The position numbers and the translations under genes are program-made. Below are positions 43,011 through 52,032 of a stretch of DNA of 64,000 nt, one piece after another. Under the pieces are notes generated by a model that worked only from the letters and a program-made list of their open reading frames with translations, did no database searches and was not told the origin of the DNA. Source of the stretch: Streptosporangium subroseum (GTDB taxonomy: Bacteria; Actinomycetota; Actinomycetes; Streptosporangiales; Streptosporangiaceae). Each line of letters begins with the position of its first letter. The first letter of the stretch is position 1. Location: assembly GCF_900188345.1 (NCBI RefSeq), contig NZ_FZOD01000006.1, positions 186,001 to 250,000 of the forward strand, written 5' to 3'.

Positions 43011-43645
43011 CATTGCTTGGCCTCAACTCAGACCAGTTGCTCTCCACCACCCGCGCGGTGCGCAAGCGTCTCGACTTCACGCGCCCGGTTCCCGACGAGC
43101 TGATCAGAGAGTGTGTGGCGATGGCGTTGCAGGCGCCGTCGGGATCGAACCTGGTGACCATGCGGTTCGTCGTGGTCCAGGACGAGGAGAAACGACGCGC
43201 GATCGGTGACGTGTACGGGCGGGTGTACGCCAAATACAAGGCCTCGCCCGGCTACCCCGGCAGGCCGACCGGTGACGCCGAGCGTGACCGGATCCAGAGC
43301 CGGGTGGCGAGCTCGGCCGACTACCTGGGCGAGCACATGGGAGAGGCTCCCGTGCTGGTGCTCGGCTGCAACGAGGGCAGGGACCGAGCCTCGGCCGTCG
43401 CGGGGATCGGCAACGTTCTGCCGGGGACGTGGAGCTTCATGCTGGCGGCCCGGGCGCGCGGGCTCGGCACCGCCTGGACGTCGATGCACCTGGTCTATGA
43501 GCAGGAGGTCGCCGAGATCCTCGGCATCCCGTACGACACCGTCGCGCAGGCGGTGCTGACGCCGCTCGCCTACACCAAGGGCACCGACTTCCGCCCGGCT
43601 GCCCGCCCGGAACCTGACCAGGTGATCCACTGGGACACCTGGTAG
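43007..43645 (+). CDS. Nitroreductase-family FMN protein
   Basis: A 212-residue flavoprotein with TTRAVRKRLDFTRPVPDELI (FMN phosphate arginines), ALQAPSGSNLVTMRFVVV, and the C-terminal GLGTAWTSMHLV..EVAEILGIPYD typical of NAD(P)H-dependent nitroreductases. It reduces nitro groups, quinones or flavin; substrate unspecified. Translation is probably coupled to the small upstream ORF, since no separate ribosome site precedes its ATG. Confidence 0.88.
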   Translation: MTLLGLNSDQLLSTTRAVRKRLDFTRPVPDELIRECVAMALQAPSGSNLVTMRFVVVQDEEKRRAIGDVYGRVYAKYKASPGYPGRPTGDAERDRIQSRVASSADYLGEHMGEAPVLVLGCNEGRDRASAVAGIGNVLPGTWSFMLAARARGLGTAWTSMHLVYEQEVAEILGIPYDTVAQAVLTPLAYTKGTDFRPAARPEPDQVIHWDTW

Positions 43646-43718
43646 ACCCATCGGATACCGCCCCGACCCGGCCGGCCTGACGGGCTGATCCTCCTCTACG
43701 ACGGCGGATCTTCCTTGT

Positions 43719-44837
43719 TCAGAGCAGCCGGACGGGGCCGGCGTCGATCGGTGTACGAAACAGCGCGTAGGGATAGCGGCGCAGGTCTTGCCCGTTCTGG
43801 TAGGCCGCCTGCCGGTGGAGCTGGTTGGAGGTGACGTAAAGGTGCTGCCGGGCGACCGACATGGTGTCGGGCCACAGCAGCCTCGGGTCGTGCACGAGCG
43901 TCTCGAAGGTTCCGTCAGGGAGGCGGCGCATGATGGCGTTGTGCTCCCAGTTCGTGATGTAGACGCGTCCGGCGTCGTCGGTTTCCAGGCCGTCGGCCGA
44001 TCCGCCCTTGTCTCCCTCGTCCACGACGGTGGCCGCCACCTCCCTCTCGCTGACCGAGCGGTCGGTCAGGGCGTCGGCCGACACGCTGTACAGGTGCCGT
44101 GACATGAGCGGGCAGTAGAACAGCCGCTTGCCGTCGGCCGAGATGGCGATGCCGTCGGCGCCCATCAGGACGGGCTTGGGCGGACCGTCCTGAGGGCGTT
44201 CCATGAAGACGCGGCCCTCGACGATCGGCAGGTAGGCGGGCGGGCTCTCGGCCTTGGTGCTGGGATGGTCGTTCAGTCGCCGCCACGCCTGTCCGGTCGC
44301 CAGGTCCACCACGACGATGGCGTTGGGGCCGTTGCCGGAGGAGTCGGTGAGGTAGGCGACGCCCTCGGTCGCCTTGCGCAGGTCGAAGCGGACGTCGTTG
44401 AGATAGGAGGTGCTCGGCGCCACGTCGCGTTCGAAGGTGATGACCCGAACCACGGTGTCGCTCCGCAGGTCCACGCAGACCAGCTTGGGGCCGCCCGGTT
44501 CGGTCGGTGTGAACAGCGGACTGCCGGTGTCCACGATCCACAGACGGTCGGCCGGATCGACCACCACGCTCTGCACCGACACCAGCCGCTTGGACAGGTC
44601 ACCGGACCTGGCATTCCACGCCTGATCCGGGAACGGCACGGCCTCGCCGTCGCGCAGCTCGGCCACGGTGGCGGCGACGTCGTCGCCCCAGAGCGGGTAG
44701 TTGACGAAGATCCGGCCGGTGTGCGACACCGTGACGCCGGTCGGCATCGGGCCTTCCTCGAAGGCGTGCACCAGCTCCAGCGTGCCGAACGGCTGGTCGG
44801 TCTGCTCTCCGGCATCTTTGTGATCGTTTGCCGTCAT
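43719..44837 (-). CDS. Yellow/major-royal-jelly-like beta-propeller protein
   Basis: A 372-residue protein of the MRJP/Yellow-SMP30-like propeller group. Features are SVVVDPADRLWIVDTGSP, STSYLNDVRFDL, GVAYLTDSSGNGPNAIVVVDL, GADGIAISADGKRLFYCPLMSRHLYSV and DGLETDDAGRVYITNWEHNAIMRR, i.e. recurring blades. No signal peptide is present in the form starting at 44837. Bacterial members are of unknown function; some relatives are lactonases or hydrolases. Confidence 0.75.
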   Translation of the reverse strand: MTANDHKDAGEQTDQPFGTLELVHAFEEGPMPTGVTVSHTGRIFVNYPLWGDDVAATVAELRDGEAVPFPDQAWNARSGDLSKRLVSVQSVVVDPADRLWIVDTGSPLFTPTEPGGPKLVCVDLRSDTVVRVITFERDVAPSTSYLNDVRFDLRKATEGVAYLTDSSGNGPNAIVVVDLATGQAWRRLNDHPSTKAESPPAYLPIVEGRVFMERPQDGPPKPVLMGADGIAISADGKRLFYCPLMSRHLYSVSADALTDRSVSEREVAATVVDEGDKGGSADGLETDDAGRVYITNWEHNAIMRRLPDGTFETLVHDPRLLWPDTMSVARQHLYVTSNQLHRQAAYQNGQDLRRYPYALFRTPIDAGPVRLL

Positions 44838-45084
44838 GACCGGTGTTCCCCTCTGCTCAGGACAGGTTGATGCTCCGCTACGGAACGTCGCGAGGTGGTC
44901 CTGGGAGCGACATCGCGGCGCGGAAAGCCGCCCACGTCCGCTCGGGCGAGAAGTGGATGACGGCCTTGCCCCTGACGCAAACCAAGATTCGGAGCGTACG
45001 CGGAACGTCTTCCCCTCCTCAGCGGAGATCACTCAGGTTCGCAGCAGGTCATTGCACCCACCAGACAGGGAAATGGCGATCCAT

Positions 45085-45135
45085 TTCAAAACGGCTCCCA
45101 CTTGGCATGAGCAGCCAAGTGGGAGCCGTTTTGAA
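45085..45135. terminator. 22-bp-stem hairpin terminator
   Basis: Perfect 22-bp inverted repeat (45085-45106 with 45114-45135) and a 7-nt loop. The stem contains ACGGCTCCCACTTGGC and ends in A/T runs on both strands. It lies downstream of the secreted-protein gene that ends at 45217 on the minus strand. Confidence 0.85.
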
Positions 45136-45165
45136 GCGGTGCGGGGCCCGCATGCCCGGTGATGT

Positions 45166-45200
45166 GAGGAGGGGGGTCGGGCGGCCCGACCCCCCTCCTC
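45166..45200. terminator. Second hairpin, 16-bp GC stem
   Basis: GAGGAGGGGGGTCGGG and its exact complement CCCGACCCCCCTCCTC with a 3-nt loop, only 30 bp from the first hairpin and 17 bp past the minus-strand stop at 45217. The pair forms a tandem terminator. Confidence 0.8.
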
Positions 45201-45216
45201 GATTTCCTCGTTGGGC

Positions 45217-46638
45217 CTAGCTGTGCTTGGGGACGTACAGCTTGATCGAGTCGATCGTCGCGGTGCCCTCACCGGCGTCGGTGTACGGGTCGCCGATCAC
45301 GGGGAAGTCGGGGTAACCCGAGCCGGCCGGCCACTGGTCCGGCCATTCCTGCTGGTTGTAGACGCCGTTCTGTACGAGAGTGTCGTTGTAGCGGCCGTCG
45401 TACTGGTCGGGAGTGTTGTTGTAGTGCCAGACGGGCACGTTGTCGACGATGAAGTCTCGGTGAAAGCGGATCGTCTGGTGCCCGCCGTGCAGGAACGTTC
45501 CGGTGACCTCTTCGGTGTAGCCGGTCTTGTCCCGCTCGACGGCAAAGACGTAGTCGCTGTTCGGCATCAGTTCGGGGACCATCTCTGCCGCCGCGGACGG
45601 CGACGCCTCCGCCGAGGCCGCGCCGTCGGAGCAGGTGGTCATGAACCACTGCGAGTTGCCGGTGATTCCGCCCTTGCCAGGGTGGAAGTTCGGCAGGCCG
45701 TTGATCCACATGTCCACGACGTTCTTGGTGCTGTCGCGGTACGGGTAGTACGTGTTGGTTGTCGGGTCACAGACGCGCCCGCCGCTTCCCGTGCCGATCC
45801 GGTCGGGGTGCTGGGCGAACGAGTCCATGAGGATCTTCCGCCGGTAGTGCCAGAAGTGCAGGTTCGCCGGCTCCGGGTTCGAGAAGTCGACGATGCCGAG
45901 CAGGTGGAAGGCGTTATATCCGAAGGGACCGTTCGTCACGCTCTGCCAGTCGCACGGATCTGTCGTGATCTCGCTGTTCCACCCACGGGTCCCGATGCCC
46001 TCCGCGTACGGGAACTGCGTCTTGCACTCGCCGGCCACTGTCGAGTAGCCGTTCTCTTTGCCGTCGTAGGAGATGCTGCCGTTGCGCTCCCCGCCGAAGT
46101 CGAGCGTCTTGAGGTGATACTCGAGACGGTATTCGGGTGGCAGCTTCTTCGAGGTGGTAATCAACGCACCATCGTAGGAATCCGGTGAACTGAGCTTAAG
46201 AACGTTGCCGCCCTTTGCCTTCTCGGTCGAGATTGTCGGCGGTCGCTCCGGAGTGCCGTTCTTGTCCCAGTCACGGGCCGACAGTGAGGCGGTCAGCCAG
46301 CCGTCCTTGCCGAATTCCACCTGCTTGCGGTATGTCGCGTAGCTGTTCAGCGCCGCTTGCATGCCGGGGCCGTAGTCGTTCTTCCACCAGTCCCCGTAGT
46401 CGTCCATCTTCGTGTCGAAGGGCTGGTCACCGGTGAAGCGGATCCACGGACTCGAGTCCGTGTCCAGGTCCTTCTCGCTGCCTTGGAAGTCTTCCGAGTA
46501 CTTCAGTTTCCAGCCGGCGGTCGCCGGCGGCTTGCTGTTCGGCGTGGCCGCGGTGGCCGCGACGCTCATGCCCGGGATCACGGCCGCCGCGGTGACGAGT
46601 CCGGCGATACCGGCCTTCAATGTTCGCTTACTACGCAC
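45217..46638 (-). CDS. Large secreted protein, possibly glycan-active
   Basis: A 473-residue exported protein with signal peptide (LKAGIAGLVTAAAVIPGMSVAATAA). The mature part starts WKLKYSEDFQG, like the opening strand of GH16 and other concanavalin-like glycan-active proteins, and is rich in Trp/Tyr/Asp. A clear catalytic ExDxE is not visible, so no enzyme class is claimed. GTG 46638 has AGGAG 5 nt upstream. It lies downstream of the DUF5107/sugar-transport genes on the same strand and may act on the same glycan outside the cell. Confidence 0.6.
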   Translation of the reverse strand: MRSKRTLKAGIAGLVTAAAVIPGMSVAATAATPNSKPPATAGWKLKYSEDFQGSEKDLDTDSSPWIRFTGDQPFDTKMDDYGDWWKNDYGPGMQAALNSYATYRKQVEFGKDGWLTASLSARDWDKNGTPERPPTISTEKAKGGNVLKLSSPDSYDGALITTSKKLPPEYRLEYHLKTLDFGGERNGSISYDGKENGYSTVAGECKTQFPYAEGIGTRGWNSEITTDPCDWQSVTNGPFGYNAFHLLGIVDFSNPEPANLHFWHYRRKILMDSFAQHPDRIGTGSGGRVCDPTTNTYYPYRDSTKNVVDMWINGLPNFHPGKGGITGNSQWFMTTCSDGAASAEASPSAAAEMVPELMPNSDYVFAVERDKTGYTEEVTGTFLHGGHQTIRFHRDFIVDNVPVWHYNNTPDQYDGRYNDTLVQNGVYNQQEWPDQWPAGSGYPDFPVIGDPYTDAGEGTATIDSIKLYVPKHS

Positions 46639-46699
46639 TGCATCTCCTAGAAAATTCTGCTTGTTGTTGTGCAGCCTCAGGTTCAGATGCTTGCCTTGA

Positions 46700-46927
46700 T
46701 CAGTGCCCGTTCCGCCGTACCGCTGCCGGCGCGGTGACTGCTGCCCCGGTCCGGCACAACCGTTGGAACGTGTCCTTCTGGATGTACTCCTGCGCGTTCT
46801 CCGTAGTGATCTGTGGCGACTCGACCACCGTGTCCTTCTCCACCTGCTTGCCGTCGAGCACCTCGATGGCCCGGTCGAGCCCGAGGCGGCCGATCTGGTC
46901 GACGCTGTTCAACCTGGTGACGACCTG
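46700..46927 (-). pseudogene. C-terminal fragment of a sugar-ABC substrate-binding protein
   Basis: Reads QVVTRLNSVDQIGRLGLDRAIEVLDGKQVEKDTVVESPQITTENAQEYIQKDTF, the last 55 residues of a ribose-type periplasmic binding protein. It is colinear with the end of the intact copy at 50960 (ADTIGRSGLDRMMAVLAG...TKDNVDKY). No upstream part exists; the large DUF5107 gene ends just before it. A second transport locus was probably lost by deletion here. Confidence 0.7.
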
Positions 46928-46986
46928 GATCTCCCGCTGCCAGACGGTGCGCCGCCCGCCGCGGATCGCGCGGCGGGCGACTCCGA

Positions 46987-49656
46987 TCAGGTGCCGGACT
47001 CGGCCGTGAGCAGGGTGGTGCCGTGGGTGTCGGTGAGTACCAGCCGGGCCTGCGTGCCGGGCGTGACCTTGCCCTTGAGCTTGACCGCGGTGTTCGCCGT
47101 ACCGGTGAAGGAGCTCTGGTCCAGCGTCTTGCCGGTCGTGGCGTCGACCAGGGTCGCGCGCAGCTTCTGCCCGATCGCGGTGGAGAACAGCCGGCTGGTG
47201 ACGTTGCCCGACGCGTCCACCTTGACCTCCGCGGCGCCGTTGGTGTTGGCGTTGGTGACGTCGCCGAGGTCCATCGTCGGCAGGTACGTCTCCGTCCACG
47301 ACAGGGTCTGCCCGGCCTTGAGCGTGGCGGGGCTGAAGAACTTCATGGACGCGCCGGCCCACAGCTCGATGTAGGGACGGGCCGAGTTGCCCTTGGTGTA
47401 GACGTTGGTGTCGAACGACTTGTTCTGACCCCACTCCCAGAACTTCATGCCGGGAGTCTTGGTGTTGTCGCCGACCCGGACGACGCCCTCGTTGTTCTCG
47501 TGGTTGACGACGCCCCACCAGTTGCCCTGCTGCATGGTGGCCAGGTCCTGGCCGTAGGCGATGCCGTCCCGGGTCCAGTTCGACATCTGCTTGAGCTTGT
47601 CCAGCTTGAGCAGGCCGGAGCCGGCGGGGCCGGCGGGCTGCTCGACGCCCTCCATCCAGGCGTAACCCGGGTCGCGGTAGACCGTCTTGACCGGCGAGAC
47701 GACCGACATCGTCGGGGATCCCGAGGTCGTCGGGGCGCCCGGCGCGAGCGTCGTGCACGTCCAGTACTCGAACTGCTTGTCCTGGTCGCTGGGGTTGTTC
47801 AGGCTGACCGCCATGTCGAGGGTCGGCTTGTGCGCGTCCACGGAGTAGGTGACGGCCGTCTTGATGCCGGTGGCGCCGTGCACGTACTTGGACGGCTTGT
47901 ACGGATAGTCGACGTCGTCGGTCTTGGTCACGGTGATCGAGAACTTGCCGTTACGCTGGTCGATCTTGTAGTCCCACGGCACGTTCCAGTACTTGCCGTG
48001 CTCGGCTTCGGTGAGCGTCGGGAACACGCCGCCGTACACCATCAGCCAGTTCTGGTAGAACGGAGAGTTGCCGGGCGTTCCGGGAGCCTTGCTGGAGAAT
48101 CCGTACGGGGTGCCGACGGGGTTGGTGTAGAACAGATCGTTCCCGGTCGGCTTGTAGATCATCGAGAGAAGACGGCCGCCGTAGCCGGGCGCGAACGTCG
48201 CCTTGATGTACTTGTTCTCCACCTCGATGGTCTTGATGGTCTGCCCGACCACCTTGTTGGCCACGCCGTCGGACCGGACGGACACACCGTCGTCGCTGAC
48301 CTGGTAGTCGTAGTGATCGAAGACGGTGGTGGCGTGCGTGTTGACCTTGAGGTAGTCCGGGCCGTTCGGGTTGAAGCCGGCACCCGGCGAGGTGAAGTGC
48401 CGCGGGGCACGGACGGACACGGACGAGGTGTTCGTGCTGGTGGCGCCGGTGACGTCGGTGACGGACCCCTGGGTCAGCGCCACCTTGCCGCGCGCGCCGG
48501 CCTTGAGGGTCTGCCCGCTGTCCAGCTTGATCACGAGGGTGGACGCGTCGGGGAAGTACGCCGCGTCGTCACGCAGCGCCTGGCTCACGTCCTGGCCCGA
48601 GGTGGTGGTGAGGCCGGTGAAGCGCAGCAGTCCGCGGACCTGGTCGGCCGTGACGTTGGTGCCGCTCACGCCGGTCAGGGTTTCCTTCACCGCCAGGTCG
48701 CCGGCCTTGGCGATCCGGCGGCTGAACCGGACCTCGATCCTGTCGCCGGACGCCCCGACCTCGGCACCGGCGATCTCCGGAGCCGCGTAGGCGCCTCTGC
48801 CGCCCGCGACGGTCGCGCCGACCTCGGAGGTGGCCGCTCCCGCGTTCGTCGTCAGTTTCAGGCCGGTGCCGAGGGTCAACTCGTAGGAGGCGTCGCTGTT
48901 CAGGTCGGCGCCGAAGTACAGCCGGTAGTCGCGCTGGTTGGTCCCGGTGAGGCTTTCCACGTACACCGGGTGGACGGACGAGTCGCCGCTCTTGAGGGTG
49001 ATGTCCGATCCGGTGTAGGCCCCGACCGGCATCCCCGACCAGATCGTCCCGGCGAACGTGACGTCCACCGTGCGCGAGTCCACCTGCTTGGCGGAGGAGA
49101 CGGTTGCGAGCGCGGCGTCCTGGGGGGTGCCGCGGAACGTGGACTGCTTCGTCGACGAGCCGGGCAGCACGCCGCCGTCCGCGGACCGGAAGAACAGGTC
49201 GCCGAGCTTGTCGCTTCCGCCGTCGAACCACAGTTCGTAGGTGTGGCCGTCGAGCGTGGCGCCGGCGCCCAGCACCACCCTCAGCGTCCGGTGGTCAGGG
49301 GTGTCCACGGGACGGACGGTCGTGCCCGCGACCTGCGAGAGCGGCCGGCCGTCGAGCGCCGCGTCCGCGCCGCCGGCAACGCCGCCGCTGACCTTGATGT
49401 ACTGGGCCGCGTACGCCTGGTTGGCCGCGGTGAACTGCAGGATGTCCGATCCGAGCGCCTCGTTGAAGGTGATGTCGATCGACTTGTCGTCGGCCGAGGA
49501 CACCTTGCTGACGCGCAGCGACGGCTGCGCGGACTGCTGGGACTGGGCCAGCACCGGCTGCGGCATCGACACGACCGTGCCGCCCGCCGTGGCCAAAGCC
49601 AGCGCCAGGGCGAGGGCCGCGCCGCGCGGGCGCGTCCGGTTAAACTGAGTACTCAT
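46987..49656 (-). CDS. Large secreted DUF5107/mutarotase-like protein with beta-domains
   Basis: An 889-residue exported protein: signal peptide, then several repeated beta modules (about 60-420, with IDITFNEALGS, VDVTFAGTIWS, IEVRFSRRIAK, i.e. SwmB/Big-like domains). A galactose-mutarotase-like DUF5107 domain follows (about 470-800, GYGGRLLSMIYKPTGNDLFYTNPVGTPYG...NWWGVVNHENNEG), then a small tail domain. The fold binds sugars, and the neighbouring sugar ABC system suggests it works on an extracellular oligosaccharide. GAGAGGA precedes ATG 49656. No catalytic residues can be assigned. Confidence 0.75.
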   Translation of the reverse strand: MSTQFNRTRPRGAALALALALATAGGTVVSMPQPVLAQSQQSAQPSLRVSKVSSADDKSIDITFNEALGSDILQFTAANQAYAAQYIKVSGGVAGGADAALDGRPLSQVAGTTVRPVDTPDHRTLRVVLGAGATLDGHTYELWFDGGSDKLGDLFFRSADGGVLPGSSTKQSTFRGTPQDAALATVSSAKQVDSRTVDVTFAGTIWSGMPVGAYTGSDITLKSGDSSVHPVYVESLTGTNQRDYRLYFGADLNSDASYELTLGTGLKLTTNAGAATSEVGATVAGGRGAYAAPEIAGAEVGASGDRIEVRFSRRIAKAGDLAVKETLTGVSGTNVTADQVRGLLRFTGLTTTSGQDVSQALRDDAAYFPDASTLVIKLDSGQTLKAGARGKVALTQGSVTDVTGATSTNTSSVSVRAPRHFTSPGAGFNPNGPDYLKVNTHATTVFDHYDYQVSDDGVSVRSDGVANKVVGQTIKTIEVENKYIKATFAPGYGGRLLSMIYKPTGNDLFYTNPVGTPYGFSSKAPGTPGNSPFYQNWLMVYGGVFPTLTEAEHGKYWNVPWDYKIDQRNGKFSITVTKTDDVDYPYKPSKYVHGATGIKTAVTYSVDAHKPTLDMAVSLNNPSDQDKQFEYWTCTTLAPGAPTTSGSPTMSVVSPVKTVYRDPGYAWMEGVEQPAGPAGSGLLKLDKLKQMSNWTRDGIAYGQDLATMQQGNWWGVVNHENNEGVVRVGDNTKTPGMKFWEWGQNKSFDTNVYTKGNSARPYIELWAGASMKFFSPATLKAGQTLSWTETYLPTMDLGDVTNANTNGAAEVKVDASGNVTSRLFSTAIGQKLRATLVDATTGKTLDQSSFTGTANTAVKLKGKVTPGTQARLVLTDTHGTTLLTAESGT

Positions 49657-49682
49657 GTAGTCCTCTCCAATGAGGGGTGGTC

Positions 49683-49712
49683 CCGGAGCCCGGTGTGCAG
49701 ACCGGGCTCCGG
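49683..49712. terminator. Hairpin between the kinase and DUF5107 genes
   Basis: CCGGAGCCCGGT / ACCGGGCTCCGG, 12-bp perfect stem with a 6-nt loop. It sits 27 bp upstream of the DUF5107 start in the minus-strand transcript, where it could partly terminate or protect the 3' end of the operon message. Confidence 0.65.
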
Positions 49713-49922
49713 TGGCTTTTTCAGCCGCCTTTTTCGGGATGTGGAGCGATCTCCGCGCCCGTCCTCTTGCGTGGGGGCGGGAAGCATGACGGCAAGACTT
49801 CGTCCAGACCTGACGGGCACCGGAGCCGAGAACGTCCGCTGAAGAAGTTCGAGCCAGGGGATACGGATCAGAGCCGACGGTTCGGTAGAAGGGCGGCCGG
49901 TGAACGGAGGGTGCGGCGGCGG

Positions 49923-50912
49923 TCAGGCGGATTCGCTGGAGAACGGCTGCGGCTCGACGTCCGGGGACGCGCCCGCCCGCACCCGCGCGACCTCCTCCGC
50001 GCTCGGGTAGGACCTGGCGCAGCCGGGCCACCGGCACGACAGCGCCCCAGCGATCACGGCCGGCTCGAGCGCGTCGGGCGGCGCCGTCCCGGCGAGCCGT
50101 CCGGCCAGGTAGGCGCCGGCCAGCGCGTCGCCGGCGCCCGCGGTGTCGACGACCACGACCGAGGGCGCCGCGACGCGATGGATCTCACCGTCGCTCAGCA
50201 CCACCGCCCCGGCCGGGCCATCGGTCAGCACGATCTCCTGCGGCCCCTCGCCCAGCATGGCCCTGATCCGGTCGAGACGGTCCGTGTCGAGCATCGCGAG
50301 GGCGTCCTCGCTGGAGAGGATCACGATGTCGGCGGCGCGGGCGAACGCGAGGTTCCGGTCGGTGTCGGGGCGCAGCATCGGGCGGTGGTTGACGCAGAAG
50401 GTCACCATGACGCCACTGTCACGGGCCAGTTCGGCCGCCCGTTCGGCGGCCCGGGCGGCACTGCCGGAGATCGCCAGCGAGATTCCGCTGACGTGTAGCG
50501 CCCCGGCGCCGTCCAGCAGGTGCTCGTCCACGTCCGTCTCGCTGAGCCGCGTCGCCGCCGAGCCGGACCGGTAGTAGTCGAAGGTGTGCCCGCCGTGCCG
50601 CACCGCGTTGACATACATTCCGGTGGGAGCGGACGGATCGACGGTGATCCGGTCGACGTCCAGGTGCGCATGCCGCCAGAAGTCCAGCAGCAGGCGGCCC
50701 GGGGTGTCCGCGCCAAGGCGGGTCAGCAGCCTGGCCCGGGTGCCCATCCGGGCCGCCATGACGGCCACGTTGGCGACGTCCCCGCCGAAGCCCCGGCCGA
50801 GGTAGCCGGAGGGAAGGTCGTTACGCATGCCCACCTCCAGCAGCCCCTCGCCCACGGCGACGAGGACGGGCGTCCCTTCGCTGCTCGTGGGATCGGTGTT
50901 GTCTTGGATCAC
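49923..50912 (-). CDS. PfkB-family carbohydrate kinase, KdgK-like
   Basis: A 329-residue ribokinase-fold enzyme with VAVGEGLLEVGM at the start, GRGFGGDVANVAVMAARMG (first PfkB signature) and VVDTAGAGDALAGAYLAGRLAG (second signature with the catalytic Asp and anion hole). Style is that of 2-keto-3-deoxygluconate kinases. It should phosphorylate the imported sugar or its oxo-acid derivative. GTG 50912 follows AAGGAAG. It is 47 bp downstream of the binding-protein gene in the sugar operon. Confidence 0.88.
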   Translation of the reverse strand: MIQDNTDPTSSEGTPVLVAVGEGLLEVGMRNDLPSGYLGRGFGGDVANVAVMAARMGTRARLLTRLGADTPGRLLLDFWRHAHLDVDRITVDPSAPTGMYVNAVRHGGHTFDYYRSGSAATRLSETDVDEHLLDGAGALHVSGISLAISGSAARAAERAAELARDSGVMVTFCVNHRPMLRPDTDRNLAFARAADIVILSSEDALAMLDTDRLDRIRAMLGEGPQEIVLTDGPAGAVVLSDGEIHRVAAPSVVVVDTAGAGDALAGAYLAGRLAGTAPPDALEPAVIAGALSCRWPGCARSYPSAEEVARVRAGASPDVEPQPFSSESA

Positions 50913-50959
50913 GCAGGCTTCCTTACTCCCGATATCGGTACGGCACAGTGGCGGGCGGA

Positions 50960-51940
50960 TCAGAAGATGCTGTCCGGGTTGCTGTACTTGTCCACGTTGT
51001 CCTTGGTGACCAGCGGGGCATCTAAGGGGGTGTCCTTGCTGGGCTCGGCCCCCGCGAGCACCGCCATCATCCGGTCCAGGCCGGAGCGGCCGATCGTGTC
51101 GGCGTTGTTGACCGCGGTGGCGGCGTAGTTCGAGCCGCTCTTGATGGCGGCCAACGCCTCCTTCTGGCCGTCGGCCGCGACGAGGAACATCTCGTCGGTC
51201 CGCCCGGCGTCGGAGATCGCCTTCTGCGCGCCGAGGCACATCGCGTCGTTCTCACAGAACACCGCGTCGATGTGCTGGTTCTTGGCGAGGACGTTCTCCA
51301 TCACCTTCAGGCCGCCGTCGGAGCTCCACCCTCCGAAGTCCGGGGCGGTCACGACCGTGATACCGGGCGACTGCTTGACCACGCCGAGCAGGCCGTTCGT
51401 CCGGTCCAGACCGATGGTGTTGTCGGCCGGGCCGCCCGTGATGACAACGAGGGTGCCGTTGCCCTTCAGGCGATCGGTGATGTACTGGCCGTTGCCCTGC
51501 CCGATCTGGGTGTTGTTGGGGCCGATCCAGCTGGTGTACTGGCCGCCGGAGAACTTGCGGTCCACCAGGATCGACGGGACGTTCTTCTGCTCGACCGCGT
51601 TCATCGCGGCGGGCGCGGCGTTCAGCGGGCCGCCGGAGATGATGATCCCGTCCACGTTCTGGGTGAGCAGGTCGTTGACGTTCGTGGTCAGCTTGGCCGC
51701 GTCCCCCTGCGCGTCCGTGCTGATCACCTTGACGTTGCTGTAGGTCTTGGCCTCGGTCTCGATGGCCTTGGCCATCGCGATGAAGTACGGCGCCTGGAGG
51801 CTGAAGTTCGCGATGCCGATGGTCAGGGTCTTCTTCGCGGTGCCTGCGGCGTCATCGCCTCCGCCGCCATCGGAGCCTCCGCACGCTGCGAGCGACAGTG
51901 CGAGCGCGCCCACGAGGGCACAGCCGGCGATCTTCTTCAT
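50960..51940 (-). CDS. Sugar ABC transporter substrate-binding lipoprotein
   Basis: A 326-residue ribose/xylose-type periplasmic binding protein with lipobox LAAC (Cys20) and Peripla_BP_4 style: KTLTIGIANFSLQAPYFIAMAKAIE, GDAAKLTTNVNDLLTQNVDGIIISGGP, VILV-type hinge. It captures the sugar outside the membrane for the permease and ATPase encoded just upstream in the operon. GGAAGAACC precedes the ATG. Confidence 0.92.
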   Translation of the reverse strand: MKKIAGCALVGALALSLAACGGSDGGGGDDAAGTAKKTLTIGIANFSLQAPYFIAMAKAIETEAKTYSNVKVISTDAQGDAAKLTTNVNDLLTQNVDGIIISGGPLNAAPAAMNAVEQKNVPSILVDRKFSGGQYTSWIGPNNTQIGQGNGQYITDRLKGNGTLVVITGGPADNTIGLDRTNGLLGVVKQSPGITVVTAPDFGGWSSDGGLKVMENVLAKNQHIDAVFCENDAMCLGAQKAISDAGRTDEMFLVAADGQKEALAAIKSGSNYAATAVNNADTIGRSGLDRMMAVLAGAEPSKDTPLDAPLVTKDNVDKYSNPDSIF

Positions 51941-52032
51941 GGTTCTTCCTTCGGGGTGGGATGGGACGCCTCACGACATGGCGAACGAGGCGATGGGGGG
52001 ATGAGGGGGTGGGGGACGGTGCGGTGGGGGAG

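Noticed and set aside
47023-49842. A 939-codon open frame opposite the DUF5107 gene
   Set aside because: Val/Arg/Gly-rich antisense frame without motifs. The minus-strand gene has a signal peptide, recognisable domains and a ribosome site.
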